Positions 10,167-22,495 of a stretch of DNA of 64,000 bases are shown here, one piece after another. The position numbers were made by a program, and so were the translations under genes. Source of the stretch: Polychytrium aggregatum (lineage: Eukaryota > Chytridiomycota > Chytridiomycetes > Polychytriales); contig NW_026516312.1 of assembly GCF_025602895.1 (NCBI RefSeq), positions 92,404 through 156,403 of the forward strand, written 5' to 3'. Numbering within the stretch: the stretch's first letter is position 1; every line of letters starts with the position of its first letter. The notes below the pieces were generated by a model. It was not told the origin of the DNA, ran no database searches, and saw nothing but the letters and a program-made list of their open reading frames with translations.

Positions 10167-11826
10167 GGCAGAGACGGCGAGACGGCTTGCAAGCAGCTGG
10201 GTGTTCTTCGGTCTGACGGGACAGAAGCAAGAGCAGACGGCGGGCCGAGCCAGCGATAAATACACGGAAGGGGGCGAGACGGAGGAAAGGCAGGAAGAGC
10301 GGTGGATGTCCTTGTGCGGGGGGGAAGAAGGCGATGCAGCGCAACTGAAACCGGAACTGTCGGCTGTGGCTGTTCGCTGCAGCAGCGATAATGGCCGAGA
10401 AGTTGACAAAGGAGGTGACAAAGGAGGTGACAAAGAAATTAACAAAGAAACTAGCATCTCTGCCAGCAGATCGCTGCACAGCAATAACTGCATCCACCAA
10501 CCCAGAGCACGAGCAGGCCGATTTTCACAGCGGGGCTGAATAGCAGGAAGAAAACAGGGTCGGGGAGCCTTTGTGGCTCCGCAAGGGGGGCGGGCAGGCT
10601 CCGCGATCCACGGCCACAGAGACAGCAGCCCCCACGAGGCCTTGCTGGGGGGGCCGCCCTGTTCCATGCTTGTGCACTTCTCCCACCAAGGCGACGCTGT
10701 CTCAGCAGCAATCGCCCCCGCCCTTGCTGGTGAAGATGTGGCGGTGGGACCTGGCTGACGCCCAGGACAGCCCGCCTGGGCAATCGCGCATGTCCAATTC
10801 CTGTATGGCCGTGTATATCACATATCGCACACAGGCGCATACAGATATGTACATGGCTGCCTCGGCAAGACATCGTCGACGTCGCTCCTCGATCGCATGG
10901 CGATGGACCAAGTGTTGGCTGTTCCGAGCGACTGTCCGTCTCGCCACCCGCTTGCTCGTCTGTATCCTGTCAATCGCCAGACCGGGTGCTTCGCCGGTGG
11001 GTGAGAACATCGTGTCTTGGCGGATGTGGCTCGTCCGGATGCCGCTGGGGTCGTGCAGCCTTGGTGCCCAGCGGCGCACATCGATCCGATAATTGATCAG
11101 GCGCCCGATGGCCCACGGAAGCGAAGCGATGCGGCCGGCGGGCTTTCGTCTGGTTTGGTCAATGTCCGCCTGGCGCCGGCACGCCCGCTTCACATCGAAC
11201 AGAGACAGAATAAGCTGCCCATGTGCGGCTGTGTCCTTGGTGGCCAACACTCTCAATGGAATACCCAGATATCATGGCTGCGCGCGGCTGTTAGTGGGCT
11301 GTGTTCGTCAGTGCTTGGTTGAATCGCCACGCTGCTGTCGGTGCCGTCGGTCGCTGCGGTCAAGTCTGTCATGGTTGGCATGCCCATGGTTACGCTTCAT
11401 GCCCATGGTTGCTCTTCATGTCGACGGATCCCGCATGTCGATGAACCCACATGTCGACGGTTCCAGCACGCCCTGGCTCTCGCTGGCCAATGCCCGTGAG
11501 CGACGATCGAATCGCAATCCGCGAGGTATTCGTCCTGTTGCCTGATCGCCCCTTGGCGGTGGACCTGCTCTGGGTGGGTATCCGAAGAGCCGAGGCTGGA
11601 TGCGCTCCATCATTCCCATCCAAAAATACCTCGGTTGCTCTTTATAACGGCGCGTGTGGCACGCAGCGTCACACCAAGCGAACACACCGCCGCTCCTCGT
11701 TGTGCGTCTCGCTGCGTCTCTCTCGCTCTCCGTCTCTCTCGCTATCTATATATTTGCAGCGCCCCTCCGTCCTCCTCCATCCGTCGGTCCCTGGCTCACA
11801 TCGCTCACACCGCTCACATCGCAAGC
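10167..11826. other. Intergenic region between divergent genes
   Basis: About 1.7 kb between the LRR-TM-SH3 start and the arrestin-like start, so it probably holds both promoters. Visible patterns are a direct repeat of acaaaggaggtg near 10407-10432 and a C/T-rich tract (11690-11760) just upstream of the arrestin start, typical of fungal core promoters. Open frames here lack motifs. Confidence 0.5.
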
Positions 11827-13346
11827 ATGCTCACCAGTATCTTTGGTGTCCCTCAGCAAGTCTTCATCCTCCCGTTCCAAGGGCAGCACCGTCTGCTGAC
11901 GGGACACCCCTCCGCTCCCGTGGTCGACGGCCAGCCCGAAAAGCCCGTCACCGCCGAGGGCATCGTCCGAATCTCGGTCCCCATGAACAAGAGGGCCTCG
12001 ATCCAGTCCATCCGCATCGTCTTCCGCGGCAGCTCCAGGACCGATCGCCTTGAAAAGGGCATCATGATGACCGAGGACGAGACCCTGATCGAGCAGGAGG
12101 AGCGCTTCAACTACCTGACCATCCCTCCCTGGAGCCAGCAGACCAACTCGATCGACATCACCTTCCGCTTCGTCATCCCCGCCGAGCTCGTCCCGCTGCT
12201 CCCCCCCTCGACCGAGGCCCCTCTGAGCGATCGGTCGCCAAAGCAGGGCGGCTACATCCGCTACTCTGTCACCGCCATTGTCGAGGGTCACCCTGGGCTC
12301 TTTGGAGGAAACGAGGCCATCCAAAAGGCCACCGAGTACATCCGCTACGAGCACTACCATCCCCACCACATTGCCCGTGTGCTTGCACCCCTCCAGCAGG
12401 AGTGCCGCAAGGAATCGGCCCCGGGCAAGGGCATTCTCAAGTACATCAGCGTCATCTACCGCACCGTCTTTGCTCCAGAAGATGAGATGGTCTTTGGATT
12501 CCAGTGCGGTCCCTGGGAGGGCTCGTCGCTCACCTGCAAGTCCGTGGCCATCAAGCTGCTCGAGACCCGAACGCTCTACTCCCGCTACAACCGTGCCTTT
12601 GAGGGCGGCACCAACGGCTCGTCGCTGAGTGCCGCCAGCCGTCCTACGCCCCACACCTCGACCGTCACCCTGTTTGAGTGGGACCAGACCGTCAAGTTTG
12701 AAAACGAATTCGCCAAACCCCACAAGGTATGCCTCGAGCCCGAATGCCGCCTTGCCTGTGCCACGTGGCACTCGCCTCCTGGTCAAAGTGCTTCGACGCT
12801 GTCGTGACTCCCCTGCCCTGATCGTCTGCTGCTTCGGATCAGCTGGTGACTGTACGAGCGTTTTGTGCTTTGTCATGTCTGCATATTGACGTTCGCTCTG
12901 TTCCCTTCCCCCGCCTCCACTGCCACCCTCATGTCTGGCAACACCCCCGTGCCACCAAATTGTACCAAACCGCATCCACTCACCAACACCCGATCCCGCC
13001 ATGCAAACCTCCGGCTCTGTAGATGCGTCTCTATGTTCCTTCGGCAAGCATTCTCAATGGCGGCAACCTGTACCTCAGCGACGATCCCCGTGTCAACCCC
13101 TCGCATCACTCTGATTTCATCCACATCACTCACGAGGCCCACATGTACTTCATCATGCCCGGAGGAGACAAGATCACCATCAAATTCCCTATTTTGATCG
13201 TGAGCGCCTCCAAGGAGCACTCTCGCTCGTACGCCGCTAGCTATCCCGAAATCATCAAGAACGCAATCGCGCCATCCGAGGCTGGCCTGATCGCCGACAA
13301 GCTCGTGCCCAAATACAGCGCGGCTGCCAAGACGGAGCAGCTGTAA
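11827..13346 (+). CDS. Arrestin-fold domain protein
   Basis: Two exons: 11827-12726 (300 codons, phase 0) and 13023-13346, joined across a 296-nt intron (GTATGC donor, CTGTAG acceptor), giving 407 aa. The N-terminal half has an immunoglobulin-like arrestin strand pattern (GIVRISVPMNKRASIQSIRI, then VFRGSSRTD and SIDITFRFVIPAEL). The C-terminal half (YISVIYRTVF ... SVAIKLLETRTLY ... HEAHMYFIMPGGDKITIKFP) reads like the arrestin C domain. Fungal relatives (alpha-arrestins) recruit ubiquitin ligases to plasma-membrane cargo. I see no PPxY motif, so a Rsp5-type ligase link is not supported here. ATG 11827 follows a CT-rich leader. An open frame of 433 codons on the opposite strand is a shadow. 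Confidence 0.8.
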
Positions 13347-14262
13347 TCGCGACGCCCGGTGCTCCAGTGGCTCTCTCCCTTCTATCATCCACTTGTTTCC
13401 GATTCTTTCCGTCTATCGTAGCCGTCCGCGATGGCCTTGGTCGGCCAGATCCCCTGGACTGGTTGCACTTTCCTCTCCTCTCTCCTCTCCTCCTCTCCTC
13501 TCTCTTCTTCCCTCCCTCTGCTTTTGCTCTTGCACAATTTGAACTCACTTGTTCGTCACTGTGCATTGTCTGCATTCGGTCCTTGCCGCTGGACTCTGAG
13601 ATCGCCATTCTCAGCATACTGGGGCTTATCCCCATTCCTGTCCTCAATCTCTATATATATCAACTGCTTGACCGGATGGGCTAGCGACGGTCCAATTCTT
13701 GGACAGACTCCTCCCTCGCCCTCGCCGCTCCGTCCTCAAAAACGACTCGGGACAACTGTTTATTGAGGCCAGTGGACACCTTTCTGGATCCTGAATACAT
13801 TTACGTCATCTATCCCACCAGTGCGATCATCCAATGGTCATCCATCAGTGGCATGCCCGCGCCGCCCGGAATATGCCACTCGATCAGATGTACTCACGGG
13901 TATGCTTCCCGCAGCCCGATTTCGTACGGGACCGATTGCAACACCAAGGATGTGCATCCACTCTCGTATTTGTTTGGCGAGTCCGAAGAGGATCTGTTCT
14001 CTGAGCCGGCTCGCCCCAGTCCCCATCACTTTGTCGCTATCGCCAAATGTATTACGATGGCCGGTCCAAGCTTGCACGGCTCCCCGCTAGACATTGTCCA
14101 TTTCATTCTGCATCGCGCACTGTCACCTTTGAATGCAGTCGCTGAACACACACCCCTTGCTCTGCAGCCGGATCCGTTTGAGTGTATTGCGGATCCCCTC
14201 CTTCTCGGTCCCTTCCTGATGCTTATATGACCCGAACGACGAGCCACAGGGCAGAGACTCGG
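13347..14262. other. 3' intergenic region between convergent genes
   Basis: Separates the stops of the arrestin-like gene (+) and the solute-binding-protein gene (-). A CTCTCC-rich tract at 13466-13515 is the only pattern. No gene is recognised. Confidence 0.5.
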
Positions 14263-16657
14263 TTAGACCAGCCTTGTTTTGTCTGTGACATCTTCGTACT
14301 TGTCGTAGTCATCCCCGTCGTCGAAATCGCTCTCGTGGTCGTGCGGGCCGCGCTGCTCCACCTCAGGGCCGTCTGGGTGGTCCTCCTCCAGCTCCTTGAA
14401 CTTGTCTTCCTCGGCCTTCTTTATCTCCTGGGCCTTCTTATTGGCATTGTACTTGTAAATGCCCGCCGCCGTCATCACCACGAAAATGACACAGAACAGC
14501 CCCGACGTCTGCACCACAATGTCCGACGGCACTCGCTTGCCCGGGCGTGCAGTGTTGGGGTCGACGGTCAGGGTAGCGTTGCGAGGCGGCTTGCCCAGGA
14601 TGCGCAACACCTCGGCGTCCAGATCCAGCAGCGTCTGGGTCACATAGGCGCCGTGCAAGATGTTGGAGACGGCCGTCGAGATGACCGTTGATACGTTCGT
14701 GTAGTTGACTCCCGTTTCGATGCTGGGTCGGCGGATTAGATTGATGCTGGCAAAGGTTTCGCAGGCGTTGTTGGGGTAGTTTTTGCAGACGTCGCTGTCT
14801 GGATCCATGATCGAGGTGCGGGTTGTCGTCAAGAAAGTATCGATGGCGGTGGCGGTGGTGGTGGTGGTGGTGGTGGTGATCGTAGCGCAGGTTTGGGGTG
14901 GCCCGAAGAAATGCATGTCACGCACAGCAACAGCCATGTTCGCGAGATTAGTGCTCTGGTGCATACTTGAGACCCAGTCTGATGCGCACCCGCGAGCGAG
15001 ACCTCTTCTCCAGGACACAGCCCCCTTTCAGGAGCATGTTGTCACCGATTACATGTTGCTGAGTGCATGTCGCTGCGATCGGCACATCCTTCCTTGATGC
15101 ATGCGATATCCGGGTGTACTCCGTCACTCCGAAGTCTATCTGGTCGATCGGCCCGCACACGCGGCGTTCGGCTCCCTCCCCCACCTACCGTTGTAAAGGT
15201 TTGGATAGGTCGGGATCGGGTGTCGGCCCAAGTTGATCGATAACTTTCGCTGGTAGTCTTGCGAAGACACAAACTCGGCAAACTTGAGCGCCGCTCCCGG
15301 GTTGGTCGAGTAGCGGTAGACACCCACCGCCCACCCACCAAGTGTCCCGGATCCGCCGTCGGACACGTTTGAGTTGACCATGGGCCCGGCGCCCCACTGG
15401 AACGGCGCCTGGTCGGCAGCGGCCAGCAGGTACGATGCCCAATTGCGCATAAAGATCGAGTTGCCGCGAATCCAGGAGTCAAAGGCTGCGCCCTCGTCCA
15501 TCCCGTCGGTGTTGGTCGGGTCGATGATGAAGCTGTCGGTCCAGCTCGCGACCTGGCTGACGACTGCGGCTATATGGCTTGTTGCAATCGAAAAATTGCC
15601 GTAGGAGTCCATCAGCGTATCGACGCCAGCGATCCAGATCCACTCGAGAAAGTTGCAAAAAGCGCTGTCGGAAACTGGATGCACATCGTTTCCGGATGGG
15701 CGCACGCGAGGTTAGCTCTGACCCTCAGGCCGTATCTCTGGTTATAATCTGGTCATGTCTCTGGTCGATCCCTTCAACTGTGGTGTTGCGTGCTGCAGCC
15801 GCCAGACTTACTTCCAAACTGGCCCACCAGCCCTGTCAGAACATAGTTTTCCAGGGCCCTCTCGTTCTTCAGAGCATAGCCGGCCATGTTTTCCATGTCG
15901 TTCAGATCAATAGGTGGGCCCTTCATCGAGTGGCGATAGAGAATATCCTCGTTCCAGTACAGGAGACCCATGTCCATCTCTGGAAGAGAAAGCATATCCA
16001 GAATTAACGGAGAGAAGGATGGGATGATGCGCAATGAATGCCCGCGCTGAACTGCACTGCACTCACCAGCCGGCAGGGCATCTGTTGCAATTCGACACGA
16101 AGGCAGGTGTGGGTGTGTTAGTGGCGAGTCTGGGCCGTATCCTCGACTCACAGCAGCAGTCCGCTCTCCTCGCCATCTCACTCGGTGTTCAGATATCGCT
16201 GCTTACAGAGGCTGTTGTTGTTCACGTTGTTTCCGAAAGCAACCGGATGGTGTCCTTGGCCCAGGCTCGAGTTCCATGCCGTCATGTTCAGCAAGCAGTT
16301 CTGCAGCAGCCCAATGTAGCTCACGTCCACATAGACCACGTCAAAGAAGGAGCTCTCGGCAAAGCTGCAGGCACTCATGATTTGGTTCACATAGTCGGTG
16401 TAGTTCTGGTCGGGGTCAAAGATCCGTCGGGTGATTTGGATATTGTTGCTGGCTCCCCATTGGTCCTGGAGCGCCTTCATAATAGTTCCGTCCATTCCGT
16501 AGAACTGGCTCGATAGCAGCAGCACCGTGATGGTGCCGGAGGCGTCGGTTTCGTAGTTGGGATCGACGGGGACGGTGCTTGTGAACGACTGTGTGGCCAG
16601 AGCGCACAGCATCAGCACAGCAGGCCAGACGACACTCTGTCCGAGCTGGGGTCTCAT
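14263..16657 (-). CDS. Membrane-anchored extracellular solute-binding protein (bacterial ABC SBP family 1 fold)
   Basis: Five exons on the minus strand: 16657-16207, 16081-16067 (15 nt), 15979-15812, 15674-15189, 14798-14263. All phases agree and the product is 551 aa. It starts with a signal peptide (MRPQLGQSVVWPAVLMLCAL). The microexon completes YALPAEMDMGLLYWNEDIL, the hinge-side motif of family 1 sugar-type binding proteins. Exon 4 carries TLGGWAVGVYRYSTNP and ALKFAEFVSS, again classic for that family. Near the C-terminus come a Cys-containing stalk, one transmembrane helix (TSGLFCVIFVVMTAAGIY) and an acidic cytoplasmic tail. In bacteria such proteins deliver ligands to ABC importers. Here the protein is tethered as a type I membrane protein, which suggests ligand sensing or capture. 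No 7TM region is encoded, unlike fungal class C receptors. The ligand is unknown. Confidence 0.85.
14845..14878. repeat. (GGT/GGC)n microsatellite inside intron 4
   Basis: A 34-base trinucleotide run lies within the 390-nt intron of the solute-binding-protein gene. If read through it would encode polythreonine, but splice phases place it in the intron. Confidence 0.8.
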
Positions 16658-17150
16658 CGCTGCAGAGAGGAATGAGGGATATGTCGTATCTTCTTGGAAT
16701 GGAAAGACTTGGAGAGTTGGCGGGGGGCGGGGAACTGAGAAGGCTAGAACGATGCCAGGTCCACTCGACACCGTGGGAAGAGTCGTCAAATCTGGCTTGC
16801 AGCAAACTGGCATCAGATATGTTGGCCCTCCCGGTGTCGACTGGCCGCCTTGCGCTTGATGATTTCATCCACTTGGGGGTCAAACCACTTTGCTGCTCTT
16901 ACACTCGATGCATGTGCGGATGACGTCGCTGCCGGCCAAGGCTGCTCTGAACCGTGATCCACACGGATCTGGACAAGATTGGCCGCTCTCGAGGACACCC
17001 ACTGATTCCGGCCTTCACGAGCCATGCTCTGGCCGGCAGCCCTCGGGTTCTGAGGGCTTCCCACCATCCGCGGTCGCCTTTGCCAGATCGACCACTGCAT
17101 AGCTCGCTCGGCCCATCGATCATCCTCGTCTACCAGCGACCACCGGCTGA
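16658..17150. promoter_or_regulatory. Divergent intergenic promoter region
   Basis: A 493-base gap separates the starts of the solute-binding-protein gene (-) and the cyclic-nucleotide-binding gene (+). No specific motif was recognised; shared regulation is possible by position only. Confidence 0.4.
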
Positions 17151-20100
17151 ATGCAGACCCGATCCAAGAGCGCAGGAGCCGACGTCTCGCACCGACCAAC
17201 CGAGTCGGCGCTCGAGCAGATCGCCAAGTCGCTCGACCCCGCCGCCGCCGATACGCCCTTCCTCAGCCCACGAAAGTATATCTTGTCTGGCTTCTCTCGC
17301 CCGCAAACGGCCGCCATCCGAACGATCCCACACGTTCCTCGGGCCGTCGACCCCGACACCTATGGCCTCCATCTGCACCATCCCCACTATCAGGCCAACC
17401 ACATCTGTCATGTCGACTGCGATCTCTACAATTTCGAGCACGACGTCATCGATATCGATCGCCAGATCAACGTCGACGCCGCCAAGCTCTATGATCTCAC
17501 CACAGCCTTCCGCACAAAGTACCGGGACGTGCTGAGCCATGGGCACGACGACATGGATCCCGACATGGTCTTCCGAAGTATCGAGGAGCTCAATCTGGAA
17601 GGTCTTGGAGCCGAGTCCAGCGTCGGCAGCGGCGACACGGCCTCCATCGGAAGCAGGGATGACGCGTTTGACGATGTCTTCCACCCCCGGCAGTCGACCA
17701 CGGAGCAGGCCCCGACCCTGCCCGTTTCCGCCGACCCCAGCAAGCGACGAGCGAGCATCCGCTTTGGGGAACTCGGGGACATCGATCATGATCAACTGCA
17801 CCGTCAGTTCATGCGGCAGATCCGGAGCTGTGTCTCGACGAGTCGCCGCTCAGCCCGGCCAGTCCGAAGTGCCTCCCGGTCGCCGAGCCGCTCGTCGTCC
17901 CTGACGAGACTTGGCGAGGGAGCCGTCGCTACGAACGAGGCGAGCCGCACCGAAACAAAGTTCTTGTTCCGAAGCCATGGGACACTGCGCTCTCACGAGT
18001 CCGTCTGCGAGTCGGTCCGGTCGGAGTACTCCCGTCCGTCGACGGCCAACCTGACGCAGCTTATCCAGAGCCCCGGTCGCGACTACTTCAACTTGGACAA
18101 GCACATCGATGAGGTGACCCCGGCCTGGATGAACCGAGATGCCCTAACCAGTATCTATTCGACAAAGAAGCGACCGTCGCTTTCGTACTGGGTACCCGAG
18201 GAGATTGGGCAGATTGTGCCTGACAGACGAGTGACCCTTGTCGACCGCCGGAACTCGACTCTCAAGAACATTGCCAAGCGCCGCGCATCGACATCGCTCG
18301 CTCCTCCCCCTTCTCTGCTGTTCGAAGACGACCGTCCGTCGCAGTCCATGATTCGGGCCTCGACAAACTCAAGACCTCGGTTCGGCCTGTTCGATCGCAG
18401 TCGGGTCCGCACCATGTCCGAGACTTCGCTGGAGCTCCTGATCGTCACCCCGCAGCAGTCCACCACCCGGCGTTCCAGGTACACCGCGCCTGTTCCCTCG
18501 AGTGAGCACCAGAAGGACGTCCGCCTCGAGGAGGCAATGAAGAAGATATTCCCAAAGCGAAAGTATGTCAAGTCCCTGGCAGACTATCTTCACGACCACA
18601 ACAAGACCCCAAGCGTCTGGGATCCCGAGGAATTCTCTGTTAAAAAGTACCTAGTGGAGCGCATCAAGGAGAGCCATGAGGAGGCAGAGAAGATCCTGCA
18701 GTCCCATCTAATGATGATGAAGGAGCGGACCAGAGGCGTTGATGAAAAGTATGACGACGTCCTCGGAAGGACCCTCAAGCACCAGTACGGCTCCAATTTG
18801 ATTACCAAATCCTCCGTGGCCGAATTTAGTGACCTGTCTCTCTCCGATTCAGATCTTGAGGATGAAGCCGAGGACGACGGCGGCAGCTTGGAGAGCGATG
18901 GGTATGGTGAGGACGAAGGTTTAACTCGCAGTACAGAGGGCATCATCGAAGACGAAGCCGAGAAACACACGCAGGATGAGCGGATGCTCGGAGCCAAAAC
19001 AGTGCGAACAAGAACTGACTCCCAAAGGAGAAGCGGCTCATCTCTGAAAGACCAGTTCCAGGCCGCGGGGGCAGCCCAAGCCGGAGGCAGAGGCAATCTG
19101 GACACAGGCACGGCCGAGGCTACTGAAAACCTGAGCATGTTTGACGAGTGGCAATCCGGGCTCTACACCGACAATCAACCCGAGGAGGAGGAAGCGGTGC
19201 AAAACGAGCCTGCCATTCGGAGTGCCGGCGCATCCTCTGAGAGCCTCGACACACTGTCGTCACTCTCAACGTCCTCCGAGTACATTCCACCAACCGTCAA
19301 AACCGGACGCCGCGTCACCATCAACGAGTCCTCGCTGAATGCCGCAAACGAGCCCAGGAGCACCCTCTATGGCTCGAAAGGCAGCGTCCATGGCTCGAAA
19401 GGCAGCTTGTACGAGTCCAAGAGCAGCGTATATGGAGGAAAGGGTTCTGCGCCGCTTTCTTCGATATCAGAGCGCCGCACATCGGCGAGCAGAGAACCGG
19501 CACTCCGTCGGGTCTCTTCGGCATTCTCCGTAGATACGGGACGCAGACGATCGCTTGAGCAGAACGTTGGACGTAGAGGGTCTTCCGCCTCAACCATGAC
19601 TCGGAGCAGTTCTACGATCCAGTTTCCAACGGACAGTCGACGAGCATCGATGCACACAGGGCAGCCCGAGCGTCCTTTGAAGTCTGCCATGCGAAAACCT
19701 TCCATTGACATGGCGCGCCCGCTCACGGCTGTTCGCCGTTCGTCCCTCAAATCGGCTCCAGCAGCACCCCTTCCCCCAGCACCATCTGGACGGAGAGGAT
19801 CTCTAGCTGGGTCCACGATCAGCTTGAGTCAAAGTGGTTCAAGCATCATGCTGGGTCCGCAGCAGTCCATCGCCATTGGCTCGACACCGTGCCTTCAGTG
19901 TGGCAAGTACGGCCATCTTCCGATGGAATGCCCAATGATCCAGGTCCTGACGATCGCGACTCTCGGCGAGGATGTCAACAAGATGGCACAGGGAACGGGC
20001 CAAGTGGGCGGCCGTTCCGGCGACTTGGGCGGCTCCAGCAGCCCACAGAGCTCGACTCGGAAAAAGACGGCCGCTCCACGGTCCAAGAAGAGTGCAGCGC

Positions 20101-21955
20101 GGTGGAGACGTGGTATACCAAGGGCAAGCAGCCCTGCACATAGTGCCGCGAGCTCTCGTCAGCAGTCGGTGCAATCTGCATCTTCAAGCAGCCGCCAGCA
20201 CTCGGTGCAATCTGCATCTCCAGGCAGCCGCCAGCGGTCGGTGCAATCTGCAGCGTCGAGCAGCCAAGAGTCCCTCACTTTCGACGGAGAATCTGGTGAC
20301 GATGGTGAGTCAGGCTCGGCAGAACAGGCCTTGCTCTCTGACCAGCTTCAAAATCACGGAGTTGGTTCCGAGGCCGGAGCCGAAGGGCCGTCAGCGGCAC
20401 AGCATGTATCGATCTCGGAGATCATGTCGAAGGATCTCACTGTCGCGCAAACAAATGGCGAGGCATGGACCCATCCCGACAGCGACCCCGCCGCCTCGCT
20501 GCCGTTTCCAGAAGACTCGCCGGCGATGAAGGCGCTACTGAAGCTCTCCAGCCATAGAACCGATGAAGATGTTACAGCCATCTTTTGCGTGATGCGAAGC
20601 ATCAAGGCATTCTCGCGAATGTCCAACTTTATCCTCTCCGAGGTGTGTCGGGTCTTGACCCTTCAGGAGTTTGAGCCCAACCGAGCGGTGTTCAAGCAGG
20701 GAGATCCAGCCACGTCGTGGTATGTCATTTTGAAAGGCTCGGTTGTCGTTGAGGTGCAAGAACCCACCGGTGAAACGATCACTGTCAGTCGTCTTGGCCC
20801 AGGGTAAGTTGATCTAGTGCAATGGTGTGCGTCGTTCTCAGCACGACACACTCTCTAAAACGGAGCTAACAGGCCCGACTACTCATAGAGACGGATTCGG
20901 TGAACTGGCTCTCGTCAATAGCGCACCACGCTCCGCCACCATTTTGACACAGTCCCGGTGCTTCACTGTCGCTGTCGACAAGGTGAGTGCTGTTTCCCAG
21001 CCGTTTGCTCCAAAACACCACCACTGACAACAAGACTTTATGATTTGGTCTGGATCGGCTGTATTTCCGCGCTCCTGCACTTAGGAGCCATACAGTCGGA
21101 TCATGAAGTTCATCCACAAGAGCCAATTGCACGAAACCGTCATCTTCCTCCGGTCTGTGCAGATCTTTTCAGACTGGACGATGGTTGCGCTAATGTCGGT
21201 GGCTTCCACATTCAATTTCAAGACATACGAGCCTGGCGAAGTGATCATGATGCAGAGTAAGGATCGATGGCCATCGGGCAAGCAAGGGCACGGCGACTCA
21301 CCCTGGGAAGACTGCTGACCCACCGTTTCCTTGCCGCTCGTTTGTCATTCGGCCTTTGGCACTTGACTTGGAGCGCAGACATGCCCATCAAGGAAGTCTG
21401 TTTCATCCGCAGTGGACAGTGCATGTTGTCCAGAGTCATCCTTACGCGTGGGCGACGAGTCAATGTCGTCATTGGAGAGCTGAATCGCGGCGAGTACTTT
21501 GGAGAGGAAGGTGAGTGCTGCTACAGCTGATATCGGCATTGAGGCGTTCTGTGGCACTCTGCCAATGTGGCCGGATGCTGGATGGCATTATGCTCATTTT
21601 TCTACTTGGTGTGCACCCAGCAATCCTGGAGCAGCAGGACAATGGTAAGGTCCTCTCTCACTACACCGTTTCCGCGCACCGCAAGTCGCCTGTCGAGATC
21701 GGCATGAGCACGGTGTACGACTGCGGCCACAAGTTTGGAAACGTCATGGCAAAGGGCCGCTATTACATGTTTACCGACACCGAGGTCCGGCAAAAGCACG
21801 ACGAGCGCATCGCCAATGTGAAGTGGCAGCGGATCAAGCGAAAGGAACTCGATTTGCTGATGAAGGAGAAAACAGGGAATCCGAATGCCACGGCGTCGTC
21901 TGTGCTTGGCGAGCAATCAATTAACGAGAGCCGTCTGGAGCGCTGGAAATACTAG
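17151..21955 (+). CDS. Large cyclic-nucleotide-binding-domain protein with CCHC zinc knuckle (CNBD2-like)
   Basis: Five exons: 17151-20803, 20889-20982, 21085-21256, 21379-21510, 21621-21955, with GT-AG borders and matching phases; 1461 aa. The first 1,100 residues are Ser/Arg-rich and largely disordered, with a coiled or acidic middle and one zinc knuckle (CLQCGKYGHLPMEC, near 19890). The C-terminal part holds the cyclic-nucleotide-binding fold. Its phosphate-binding cassette, FGELALVNSAPRSATI, is complete on exon 2 and has the Arg that contacts the cyclic phosphate. Exons 3-5 continue with a second beta-barrel-like segment (FNFKTYEPGEVIMMQ ... CFIRSGQCMLS ... GEYFGEEGE). The layout resembles animal CNBD2, a sperm protein, so a flagellar or zoospore role is an inference. 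It is convergent with the hydrolase gene. Confidence 0.82.
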
Positions 21956-22395
21956 CCTGAGTCGACTGGGCTGACGAGTCGCTGTTGCGCTCGCAGCATC
22001 AAGCGGCGATGGACTTTATGGGTTCTGGTGATACAGACCTTCTACAAGTGATAATGACACCCAGATATCATGCCCGAGAGCTTTTGTAATCGACCAGCGT
22101 TCACCAACGGCGCATCATTGCAATGTAGCCTCGTTGAATCACCACACCGCCGTTTTGGTGAAGCTGCTCGAGTTCTTCGGGGAGTTCCAATTACAAGGAA
22201 CAATAAAGTGTGCGCATGCCATTCAAAATGGAGCGGCGGATGCGAGGTGAACCGCTTTATATTATGAGCGTCATATATCGGCCCGACATGAATGAGGCGT
22301 GCCACTGCGGGAGGGGAGAGTGTGCTTGACGCGCGGTCTGGCGCTGAACGGCACTGAATGAGACAATACTCACAAAGTGCTGTAGGCATGGCATG

Positions 22396-22480
22396 GCATC
22401 GTATCGTATCGTATCGTATCGTATCGTATCGTATCGTATCGTATCGTATCGTATCGTATCGTATCGTATCGTATCGTATC
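22396..22480. repeat. (TATCG)n pentanucleotide array, about 16-17 copies
   Basis: A perfect pentanucleotide run of 80 bases (22401-22480), preceded by a partial unit and a short GGCAT repeat. It lies 16 bases beyond the stop codon of the minus-strand hydrolase gene and is probably part of its 3' UTR. Confidence 0.97.
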
Positions 22481-22495
22481 CAAAACTGAGGCATC

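Noticed and set aside
9973-10667. Long minus-strand frame as an independent gene
   Set aside because: Only its end (the LRR N-cap from 10166) makes sense and it splices into the LRR-TM-SH3 gene; the rest has no motif.
11746-13047. 433-codon open frame on the minus strand
   Set aside because: It is antisense to the arrestin-fold gene, rich in Gly/Asp/Val from codon shadowing, and lacks domains; the plus strand has arrestin motifs and a clean intron.
14783-15018. Poly-Thr or poly-Val stretch as a coding extension of the solute-binding protein
   Set aside because: Splice phase places the GGT microsatellite in intron 4; joining 15189 to 14798 gives a coherent protein.
22396-22480. CRISPR array
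   Set aside because: It is a perfect 5-base microsatellite without spacers, in a eukaryotic genome.
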